The position numbers and the translations under genes are program-made. From Agarophyton chilense (lineage: Eukaryota > Rhodophyta > Florideophyceae > Gracilariales > Gracilariaceae), in contig JARGXX010000016.1 in NCBI GenBank assembly GCA_030374765.1, forward strand, positions 248,001 through 312,000: a stretch of 64,000 nucleotides of DNA, in the 5' to 3' direction. Positions 56,596-64,000 of the stretch are shown one piece after another (within the stretch, counting starts at the first letter, position 1; each line of letters starts with the position of its first letter). The notes under the pieces were generated by a model. That model was not told where the DNA came from, searched no databases, and saw only the letters and a program-made list of their open reading frames with translations.

Positions 56596-57242
56596 CCTCC
56601 CAAAGTAGATGATCTCTTGCGCAAGATATACATAGTTACAAATTAAGAATTGGCATATGCTATGCAATGAAAGAGAAAGGATCATAAAAAAGTCTTGAAA
56701 TCGGAAACAACCATTCTTGAAGAAGAATATATCGCACAATAAAAGAAAGACAGACACACAAAAGTTCTTTTTTTGCAGATATCAACGTAATACGCTGTGC
56801 TATGGAAGAAAGAAGGTCTTTCTCCACTCTAGTTTTGTTGCGGTGTAGACGCTTGGCTGCTGTCTGCCTGACATTCAACATGTGGCTTTAATTTATGCAA
56901 ATACCATCAAGCATGAATTTTGCGGACAAACCGTCAAGCTTTTCGAAGATGTAACATCCTGCCGTTAGGCATAAGAGCTTGTGATCACGATGCAATAGTA
57001 TTTGGGATGGGGGCAACTGGTCTTTCTGAGACCTTCCTTGTGCACCTCAGCTCAGCTTGCGTGCACGAAAGGGCAGATACTTTCTACCTTTCACACCTGA
57101 CCAAAAAGATCGTGCGTAAGCTGTCTGTGAAGCGCCAAATAAGGCAAAATTAGTAGTCAAAATGTCCAACAAGAGTCATGCGTGACATGGCATTCGTGTT
57201 TCAGTGTGAGCCATGAAGATGTGTTGATGTGCAGCTAGAGAG
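56596..57242. other. Intergenic before the ABHD13-like gene
   Basis: AT-rich, about 650 bases, no gene recognised. Presumed to hold the promoter of the following gene near its right end. Confidence 0.4.
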
Positions 57243-57302
57243 ATGAGACCAAACACGCGCAATCGTTTCAAACGAGGCCATTTATTACACGGGAATCTAA
57301 CC

Positions 57303-58434
57303 ATGACGCTCAACTTGGCCCAGATTTTCGTAGTGGCTGGAGCAACTATTAGTGGCTCTGTTCTCGCTGCTCTCTACGTTTTTCAAGAGAAGCTTGTATA
57401 TCACCCCACGATCCCGACTCGAGAATATGAGAAGAATCCACAAGACTATGGAATGGACTACATTGATGTCGATGTCCTGACAGAGGATCGCGTTCGAATT
57501 CACGGATGGCTCATCAAACAAGGTCGTCCAAAAGAAGCGCCTACTCTTCTCTACTTTCACGGCAACGCCGGAAATATTGGGCATAGGTCAGTTATTATTC
57601 CTTACCAATCGTCATCTACAGATTTGCGTATGTTTTTATGAATCTCACACGAATAGACGTTTGAATATCAAAGACTTCCCGATGTTCGTTACTATCATTC
57701 CGACGGATTCAATGTTTTTATGGTCTCGTATCGTGGTTATGGCCGTTCGGATGGCTATCCTTCAGAGAAAGGAATGAAACTTGATGCAGCGGCTGCCCTG
57801 GAATATGTTCGAGACCGGAGCGACCTCGTAGACACAAATCGCATCTACGTCTTTGGCAGATCCATAGGTGGCGCATGTGCTATTGCACTCGCCTCGAGCT
57901 CGACTGCAAAGAACACAATTCGCGGTGTGATTGTCGAAAACACTTTCACGTCAACAAATGAGCTTGTTGACATATTACTGCCACCACTGCGACCGTTCAA
58001 AGCCTTCAATAGAAACAGATGGGACTCATTGAGCATCATCAACGAAATTCAGGTACCGATTCTATTTCTAAGGTAAGACATGTCTTGAGATGAACGTCTG
58101 TTGAGTATCTACGCCTCAAAAATCCACTCCTAACAAACCGATATGCTGTGATATCTGTTGATGACAGCGGTATGCAGGATGCGTTGGTTCCCCCGGAACA
58201 CATGAAGAAGCTCCGCGCTGCGGCGCGCAAGGCGCCCTTTTCTACTATGCACATTGTCGAGAATGGTGGGCACAACGTAAGTAGACTCGCATATTAACCT
58301 CGTTCTCAACTTGCTCTGGCGAAGACCTAACGAGTTCTCACTCTTCTGATCCGTAGGATACATGGTGGCAAGGGGGTGGCCAATACCGCAGGGAAATCCG
58401 TGAATTCTTGAGACGAATAGAAGAAGGATCGTAG
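57303..58434 (+). CDS. ABHD13: ABHD13/Bem46-like alpha/beta hydrolase, membrane-anchored
   Basis: Predicted 289 residues in four exons: 57303-57586, 57674-58072, 58168-58276, 58357-58434. All three introns (87, 95 and 80 bp) are GT-AG and the total is an exact codon multiple. An in-frame ATG at 57243 would add 20 basic residues. The N-terminus holds one hydrophobic anchor (LAQIFVVAGATISGSVLAA). Family motifs follow: YFHGNAGNIGHR (oxyanion loop), VSYRGYGRSDGYPSE, nucleophile serine in GRSIGGA, catalytic Asp in SGMQDALVPP, and catalytic His in NGGHNDTWW. All triad members are present. Bem46/ABHD13 proteins are endomembrane serine hydrolases; some relatives remove acyl groups from proteins, so the substrate is left open. 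It is convergent with the 6PGDH gene. Confidence 0.9.
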
Positions 58435-58803
58435 GGCGGTTGTGGCGTCGATATGGCTAGCGTTTTTGTCATACCTTCTGGGAGTACGTCATGGTGCTGT
58501 GACGAATGTGGCTGTGGACGTAAACAGCAGCACGTTGCGCGCCTCGTTGCTCTCTTGCAGATGCAACGAGGGACGCACGCAACGCTTTGCTGCTTGGCTG
58601 TCCATGCTGCACAGATACTGCTGAGTACCCAGAGCGTGAACAGTGGGTTAACTCATGATGCGAAACAACTATTCCGAGCACCAACGTTGACGCGCATGAT
58701 GTGCACATTGGGTAAAGATCGTGCTGGTTATTGTTTTAAGGACAAACTGCTCAATGCCACATCGACACTTGTGATTTTAATGGTTCGTCATTGCTGAACA
58801 CAC
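58435..58803. other. Gap between two convergent genes
   Basis: About 370 bases between the stops of the hydrolase and the 6PGDH genes. A Cys-rich open frame here has no family support and is taken as chance. Confidence 0.45.
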
Positions 58804-60453
58804 TTATTCCTGCTTGACCGAAACACCATCAGAGCTCCAACGGGTGTGGTACACACCGTCCTTGTCAATACGCTTATACGTATGTGATCCGAAGAAATCC
58901 CGCTGTGCTTGTACCATCTGCGCAGACATGAGCACTTCCCGTCTGAAACTGTCGTAGTAGTTCAGTGAGCTACCAGTGGCAGGGATAGCAACGCCATTTG
59001 TGATGGCGAGAATGGCGATACGGCGCCAGCTGCCCTGTGCAGCAATGAGTTCGGCTGCAAATTCTTCGTCAAGAAGCAACGATGGAAGGCTGGCATCACG
59101 GTCGTACGCAGCTTTGATGCGATCCAAGAACTTGGCGCGAATGATGCAACCGCCTTTCCAGATACGAGAGATGGCTCCGAGGTTTAGACCCCAGTCACCC
59201 TCGACACCAGCGGTTCTGATTATGTTCATACCTTGGGCGTAGGAGCATATCTTTGAGGCGTATAATGCTTTGCGCACATCTTCAACAATCTGCTTCTTCA
59301 TGTCTGAATTGGTCTCAGCAGCGAACGACGGTCCTTCCAAAATGCCGCTGGCAAGCTGGCGGTCTTTCTTGAGGGAAGAGATGAATCGAGCTTCCAAGGC
59401 AGCGCCGATGGTAGGGGCCGGAACGCCTCTCGCGGCCGCTTCTTGCATCGTCCACATACCAGTGCCCTTCGAGCCTGTTTGGTCCAAAACCTTGTCCACC
59501 AGGTAAGACCCGTCACTGACGACATCATCTTTCTGGTGAAGAATTTTGGCAGTGATCTCAATGAGGAAGCTTTGCAACTCGGCTGCATTCCATTCCTCAA
59601 ACACCTCGGCAATCTCCTCAACGGAGAGATTAGCAACGTTGCGCAAAAGGTCATATGCCTCTCCGATGAGCTGCATGTCACCGTATTCAATGCCATTATG
59701 AACCATTTTCACGTAGTTGCCAGCGCCTCCCGGGCCGATGTATGTGACACATGGTCCGTCGTCGACCTGGGCGCTGACCTTCTCCATCATGGGCTTTACA
59801 AGTTCCCACGCGCTCTTCGGACCACCGGGCATGAGACTAGGACCGTAACGGGCACCCTCTTCACCGCCAGACACACCCATACCCATGTACATGATGCCCT
59901 TTTGTTGCAGGGCCTTTCCTCTCCTCTCGGTGTTGGTGTAGAATTCGTTACCGCCGTCGATGATGAGATCGCCCTCTTCCAGCAAGTCCTGCAGGGTGGC
60001 GATGGTGGCATCAACAGGTGCGCCAGCCTTAACGAGGATGATGATCTTCCTGGGGCGCGTGAGGCCCTGCACGAAGTGGGCAACGTCCTTGTAGCCAGTG
60101 AGGCGATGAGAGAGGTTCTCCTGTTCAGCCCTGGCGACGGTGTCATCAACCTTTGCGGGGCTTCTATTGTGCACGGCGATGGAGAAGCCCTTGTCAGCGA
60201 TGTTGAGGGCGAGGTTCTGCCCCATGACGGCCAAGCCGACGAGACCGATATCGGAGAGGGCGGTGGAGGCGGCAGTGGCGGCGGCGGCGCCGGGACTCTC
60301 GGAAATGACCATGGTGGCGGCGCGACGAGCAGCGGGAAATGCGGGGAGGCAGCGGGAGGGGGGACGAAGAGAAGGAGAAGCAGCGGCAGCAGGAGACACG
60401 AAGCGGGAGCGGCACAGAGGGGACGGAGAGAGAAAGGCTGGAACGGGCGACAT
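58804..60453 (-). CDS. PGD: 6-phosphogluconate dehydrogenase, decarboxylating, with N-terminal extension
   Basis: 549 residues from the ATG at 60453; the open frame runs further upstream but without an ATG. It converts 6-phosphogluconate and NADP+ to ribulose 5-phosphate, CO2 and NADPH in the oxidative pentose phosphate pathway. NADP-binding GLVGLAVMGQNLALN starts near residue 75. Further landmarks are DGGNEFYTNTERRGK, GVSGGEEGARYGPSLMPGG, the active-site region GGAGNYVKMVHNGIEYGDMQ, the signature DQTGSKGTGMWT, and the C-terminal HTYKRIDKDGVYHTRW. The core matches the usual 470-480 residues. The extra 70 or so residues are rich in Ser, Pro, Ala and Arg with few acids, with Phe near the start, like a plastid transit peptide; a second Met sits at about residue 48. 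Plastid location is inferred. No introns. Divergent from the MORC gene. Confidence 0.95.
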   Translation of the reverse strand: MSPVPAFLSPSPLCRSRFVSPAAAASPSLRPPSRCLPAFPAARRAATMVISESPGAAAATAASTALSDIGLVGLAVMGQNLALNIADKGFSIAVHNRSPAKVDDTVARAEQENLSHRLTGYKDVAHFVQGLTRPRKIIILVKAGAPVDATIATLQDLLEEGDLIIDGGNEFYTNTERRGKALQQKGIMYMGMGVSGGEEGARYGPSLMPGGPKSAWELVKPMMEKVSAQVDDGPCVTYIGPGGAGNYVKMVHNGIEYGDMQLIGEAYDLLRNVANLSVEEIAEVFEEWNAAELQSFLIEITAKILHQKDDVVSDGSYLVDKVLDQTGSKGTGMWTMQEAAARGVPAPTIGAALEARFISSLKKDRQLASGILEGPSFAAETNSDMKKQIVEDVRKALYASKICSYAQGMNIIRTAGVEGDWGLNLGAISRIWKGGCIIRAKFLDRIKAAYDRDASLPSLLLDEEFAAELIAAQGSWRRIAILAITNGVAIPATGSSLNYYDSFRREVLMSAQMVQAQRDFFGSHTYKRIDKDGVYHTRWSSDGVSVKQE

Positions 60454-61018
60454 GGTACTTGTGTACAGCGGGGGGCGGCGGCGGTTTTTATCGACGCGCG
60501 GATGGCACGAAACGGAGAAAAAGCGCGTGGGTGTGCAGAGACTGCCTGCCCTATGCCGGGCTGACCTCAACGAGACGCACTGCGACCGACACGATGGCAG
60601 CGCGCCACGCGCGCGCTCTTTCTCTGGTCGATGTCCCGTCACTGATCACGCGTCGTGCGCGCGCGCGCGTTTCTCCACGCCGCGTTTCTCTCCGCATCTA
60701 ATGGAAATGGCGTCAGTTTCTCTGCCCCCGGTAGCCCCCGGTAGCTCCCAGTAGCTTCTGTTGGCCTCGCATGTAGGAGGCTACTCACTGTGATGCAGAG
60801 CCCGACCGCGCGCGGCCACTTCGCTGTTTGGCCGCCTTGCGCGCTCCAGACAGAAACGCCCAAGTCCAAGCACTGCTATACGTCGAGGTGGCTGATACCT
60901 CTCCAGTTTTCCCGCCCGCACCCATGATGAAAACATCCCCCCTCTCGACGTTGCCCCGCGCACGCGGCTGTTGTTTCCTCACAGCCTCCTGCTTAGCGTA
61001 CCGTTACCGTCCTCGTTC
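60454..61018. promoter_or_regulatory. Divergent promoter region between 6PGDH and MORC-like genes
   Basis: 565 bases separate the two ATGs, so both promoters must lie here. The sequence is GC-rich, with a CG-alternating run near 60656-60672 and a short repeated GGTAGC(C/T)CC motif near 60730-60752. No TATA box was identified. Confidence 0.5.
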
Positions 61019-64000
61019 ATGACGCTCAAGCGCGCGCAAGCGTCGCACGCTACCCTTCTCCACAAATGGCCGTTGGGAGCCTTTTCGTCGCTCATCGACG
61101 CTACGCAAGCGTGCAATGGTGTGTGGATCGATGTGTTGTTCACACAAAGTAATGAACCTTTCTTTGTCATCCGCGATCGTGGCGAAGGCCTTTCGCGCTC
61201 TCAACTGCTTGCTCGCACAGCTGTTTCGTCTCCAGTGCGCGACTGGCAGAGCGGCCGTGCGTACTCTTCTGCGTGGCAGGCTGCCGCCTTTCGTCTCGGT
61301 GCTGATGTCACCATTCTCACCAAGACGCGTCATGCGTGCTTTGCCGCCCTGCTCAGCCGTGAACGCATTGCCGACTTGCGCCACCCTCATAGCGAGTCGC
61401 CGAATGTCGTCATCAAGTGGCATCATTCCGTCTCCGAACGTGACCCGCAAGTAGCCTCCTTGTGTACATACTCGCCATGGCAGTCTGTGCGCGAGCTTTC
61501 CGCTGTCTTTGACTCTATCTCACCCACTGGAACGCTTGTCGCCGTTTCTTCTCTTAAAAGAGATCTTCAACAAGCACAACTTGAGCTCGATCTTGACACC
61601 AATCGCTTTGATATTCGTTTGTCTGCGCTGCCGCACAAACAACACAATAATTTTATATCCTCTATCCGCCTCTCGCATTCTTTACGCTCATATCTCGAAA
61701 TGCTTTATCTCAATCCCACCTTTCGTATACATTTGCGCGGTCGTATTGTGCGCGAACGAAGATTGTCTGCTAGTATGTTTGGACGCCGAAATTTTGTTTA
61801 CAATTACACCCCACCTGCATCATCTACCACTTCGTCTACATCCGCTGAAAAGAGACTCGTGTTCCAACTTGGCTTCGACCATGCAGCCCATGAAAATGAG
61901 TATGGTATGCTCCTATATCACAACCAACGCCTCATCAAGCCGTACGTCAAACTCGGCTTCCAGATTCAGCCACAGAATCAAATCAGAGTGGTTGCTATTG
62001 TCGAGGCCGATCATCTTGTCCCGACTCCAAACATGCAGGCTTTCGAAGAACATGAAGCCTACCAGGACCTTGTTTTCGCATTGGGTCAGTCGCTCAAGAT
62101 GTTTTGGGCACCTTACGGTTCCATGACGAGTGTTTACCGTAACCATTGTAATGATCCCATGCTCAAATGGGTCCGTTGCGATGTTTGTGCTCGGTGGCGT
62201 CGCCTAGGTCCCAATGTCCCTCACCCATCCGACACTTCATGCGCGCTGTGGACTTGCATCATGAATACGGGAGGCACAAATGCGTGTAATCAAGCAGATG
62301 ATGCTGATGACTGTAAAGTACCAGTCAGCACACTAGCCCAAAGACCTATATCACCTATATCACCGTACACCGAGTGTCAGAAACGACCGTCTTCCTCGAG
62401 CTCACCTTCAAAGGGTCGAATGAAAAGACCACGACACTCAACAACAGTTGTTCCTAGTTTATTGCATATCGAGCCCACTCAACAAGATGAAGCACTTGGA
62501 ACGACGTCCCCCATTCCAAACTTGCAGAGTCCTATCGGCCTTGATAGCTGTACGCCCGAGCTGGTGGTTTCGGAGGGCGCGGAACTTGGAACTGATCCGT
62601 TCAGTCTCAACGAGAGAGATAGTCCGTTTTGCAGTTCAACATCCTCGCCGGACAACATGCTAGAGAAAGCTGCCAGAGCAAAACCATTACCAAATGCCGT
62701 GCGTGAAGAAGATTCGGATGTCAAGTGTTTGGAAACTTCGATCCTGGCGCCAGAGTTCGCAAAACCTCCACCAATTAAGTCTTCATTTGCTACCATAGAA
62801 AATCCATCCAAAGAGTTCGGTTTTGAGAAGGGGATATCCGCAGCAGACGCTCATATTCAAGATTTTTTCAAGAGCTCTGCGCAAACGACTAAATCGCTTC
62901 TTGGCGATCAAATGAATAGGAAGGACCTTTCATATGCTAAAACTCACGACACACGAGAGGAATGCGTAATACAAGCTCACAAGAAAGAACGGGAAAACAA
63001 TGGTGGACAAAAATTTACTCCTGCCATCGTACCAGAGTCTCAGGCCAAGCCAAATAACATTAGTATACAAGGTTTGACTCGCCCGGAGGTCGTCCGTCAC
63101 ACAACTCCGGTAGTTATACCTTTGGTCAGGGAAGTTGTTGTCCATCATAGCTCTCAATTTGTTGATGTCAATAACGGGACAACTTCTGTGCAAAAACTAC
63201 CTGTAACTCGAAAAGGGGTCCCCGACGCAATGATCCTAGCCTCAGAAGGTGTATCTTCTCCCCTTGTGGCTCAAAATCCTGCGCCATATGATGCCCAACC
63301 TTCATATAATTCTACTGAAAGGAACTGCACGCAAATCGGAAACAGATGTGAAAACGAAGAAGCCATCAAGCTTCTTCTAAATCTTCGTACTCGAGAGTTG
63401 GCCGAAGGTCAGTGGGACCTTGTAGAAGGCTCGAAAACCTTAACACAGGAACGAGGTTCGGATGATATCGAACCAGAACGAAACAACGAAACGAAGGTAG
63501 TGGCTGACTTGACGGGTGCTTCAAGATCACAAAAAGTTGCGGGAGCTGATGTGGATGATTATCGCCAAGTTGGTCGTGATATCCCAGACCCGTTTGGGGA
63601 GCGGAGCAAGCCCGTGTCCCCGGCTCAGAACTTGCTACAAACTCCCACCAGGTCAGTTTACAATATTCCACCAAGGGGGCTCTCTGGTAACTTCGGATAT
63701 ATGCCGGGAATGCCATCTCCAAACACAGCAAATCCTTTTCTCGATTTAACCGCTGATGACATGCTTGGGGGCACGCCTCTCAATGATGTCGACTTGTCAA
63801 AAGATTTTCTGGACCTAGATGACGTGGGCAGATTAAAAACGCCTGCACAAAGAAAGATTCCAAGCAAGGGTACTCCTTCAAATTCGCGCTTTGCTGTGCG
63901 GAAAAGTCAGCTACACGTCCTTGACCAGTTCTCGCCTGATACACTGCTTCCTGAGATAGCGATCGGACCGGGTCTTGCAAAACAGATCGTTTCAGATGTG
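61019..64000 (+). CDS. MORC-family protein with degenerate ATPase motifs and a CW zinc finger (runs off the window)
   Basis: Open from the ATG at 61019 to the window end: 994 codons, no stop, no intron needed. Residues 9-130 align with the GHKL ATPase of MORC proteins (SHATLLHKWPLGAFSSLIDA; later FRLGADVTILTKT), and 130-380 with the S5-like part (YLEMLYLNPTFRIHLRGR, YGMLLYHNQRLIKPYVKLG). A CW zinc finger starts at W384 (WVRCDVCARWRRL, then WTC and a fourth Cys). The rest is a long Ser/Pro-rich disordered tail. MORCs are nuclear ATPases in gene silencing and chromatin compaction; CW fingers often read histone H3 lysine-4 methylation. Oddly, the expected E-L-x-D-N-A box reads SLIDAT, and the glycine lid with its lysine (usually GNGFKSG) is not preserved, while DRGEGL is. 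ATP hydrolysis may be lost. The C-terminus is outside the window. Confidence 0.86.
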   Translation, partial: MTLKRAQASHATLLHKWPLGAFSSLIDATQACNGVWIDVLFTQSNEPFFVIRDRGEGLSRSQLLARTAVSSPVRDWQSGRAYSSAWQAAAFRLGADVTILTKTRHACFAALLSRERIADLRHPHSESPNVVIKWHHSVSERDPQVASLCTYSPWQSVRELSAVFDSISPTGTLVAVSSLKRDLQQAQLELDLDTNRFDIRLSALPHKQHNNFISSIRLSHSLRSYLEMLYLNPTFRIHLRGRIVRERRLSASMFGRRNFVYNYTPPASSTTSSTSAEKRLVFQLGFDHAAHENEYGMLLYHNQRLIKPYVKLGFQIQPQNQIRVVAIVEADHLVPTPNMQAFEEHEAYQDLVFALGQSLKMFWAPYGSMTSVYRNHCNDPMLKWVRCDVCARWRRLGPNVPHPSDTSCALWTCIMNTGGTNACNQADDADDCKVPVSTLAQRPISPISPYTECQKRPSSSSSPSKGRMKRPRHSTTVVPSLLHIEPTQQDEALGTTSPIPNLQSPIGLDSCTPELVVSEGAELGTDPFSLNERDSPFCSSTSSPDNMLEKAARAKPLPNAVREEDSDVKCLETSILAPEFAKPPPIKSSFATIENPSKEFGFEKGISAADAHIQDFFKSSAQTTKSLLGDQMNRKDLSYAKTHDTREECVIQAHKKERENNGGQKFTPAIVPESQAKPNNISIQGLTRPEVVRHTTPVVIPLVREVVVHHSSQFVDVNNGTTSVQKLPVTRKGVPDAMILASEGVSSPLVAQNPAPYDAQPSYNSTERNCTQIGNRCENEEAIKLLLNLRTRELAEGQWDLVEGSKTLTQERGSDDIEPERNNETKVVADLTGASRSQKVAGADVDDYRQVGRDIPDPFGERSKPVSPAQNLLQTPTRSVYNIPPRGLSGNFGYMPGMPSPNTANPFLDLTADDMLGGTPLNDVDLSKDFLDLDDVGRLKTPAQRKIPSKGTPSNSRFAVRKSQLHVLDQFSPDTLLPEIAIGPGLAKQIVSDV

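Noticed and set aside
58453-58797. Cys-rich small protein in the gap between two convergent genes
   Set aside because: No ATG-supported start with a signal peptide, no family pattern, and it sits where two 3' untranslated regions are expected.

Overview
The window looks like nuclear DNA of a multicellular red alga, most like a florideophyte of the Chondrus type. This is an inference from style: compact, mostly intronless, GC-rich host genes sit in two short islands (about 9.5-25.6 kb and 57.2-64.0 kb). The few introns are only 64-98 bp, and the islands are separated by long stretches of decayed LTR retrotransposons. No ribosomal RNA, tRNA, CRISPR array or bacterial-style operon was seen.

Layout. 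1-3.1 kb: fossil of a DIRS-like reverse-transcribing element. 3.6-8.8 kb: Ty3/gypsy chromovirus fossil with 390-bp LTRs and a CTTTT target duplication. 9.5-25.6 kb: host island with NDUFAF5-like complex I assembly factor (+), double-malectin membrane protein (+), a second single-pass membrane protein (-), a small possible mitochondrial protein (-), a secreted GH16 enzyme (+), a membrane-anchored trypsin-like protease (+), and a five-exon gene (-) encoding five tandem bestrophin-like units. 25.6-44.4 kb: repeat-rich DNA with no convincing intact gene; it holds a minus-strand gypsy chromovirus fossil (about 30.4-36.3 kb), unassigned coding-like relics, an array of short palindromes beside a small copia relic, and a broken coiled-coil gene. 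44.45-56.59 kb: an old copia element (+) whose 3' LTR is split by a much younger copia element (-). 57.2-64.0 kb: second host island with an ABHD13-like hydrolase (+, four exons), 6-phosphogluconate dehydrogenase (-) and, divergent from it, a MORC-family protein (+) that runs off the window.

Most notable. The gene at 19868-25609 encodes about 1805 residues that read as five consecutive bestrophin/UPF0187 channel units. Known bestrophins are homopentamers, so one chain with exactly five units could fold as a whole channel with a built-in, asymmetric pore. The other strong points are a MORC protein whose ATPase motifs appear degenerate, a tail-to-tail pair of membrane proteins that seem to share their C-terminal half, and an array of decaying palindromes with a spacing of about 22 or 45 bases.

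Functional picture. The first island is rich in surface or secretory products (malectin ectodomain protein, acidic ectodomain protein, GH16 wall enzyme, anchored protease, anion-channel-like protein), which suggests cell-wall and surface roles. No co-regulation can be shown from sequence alone. The second island carries housekeeping and chromatin genes.
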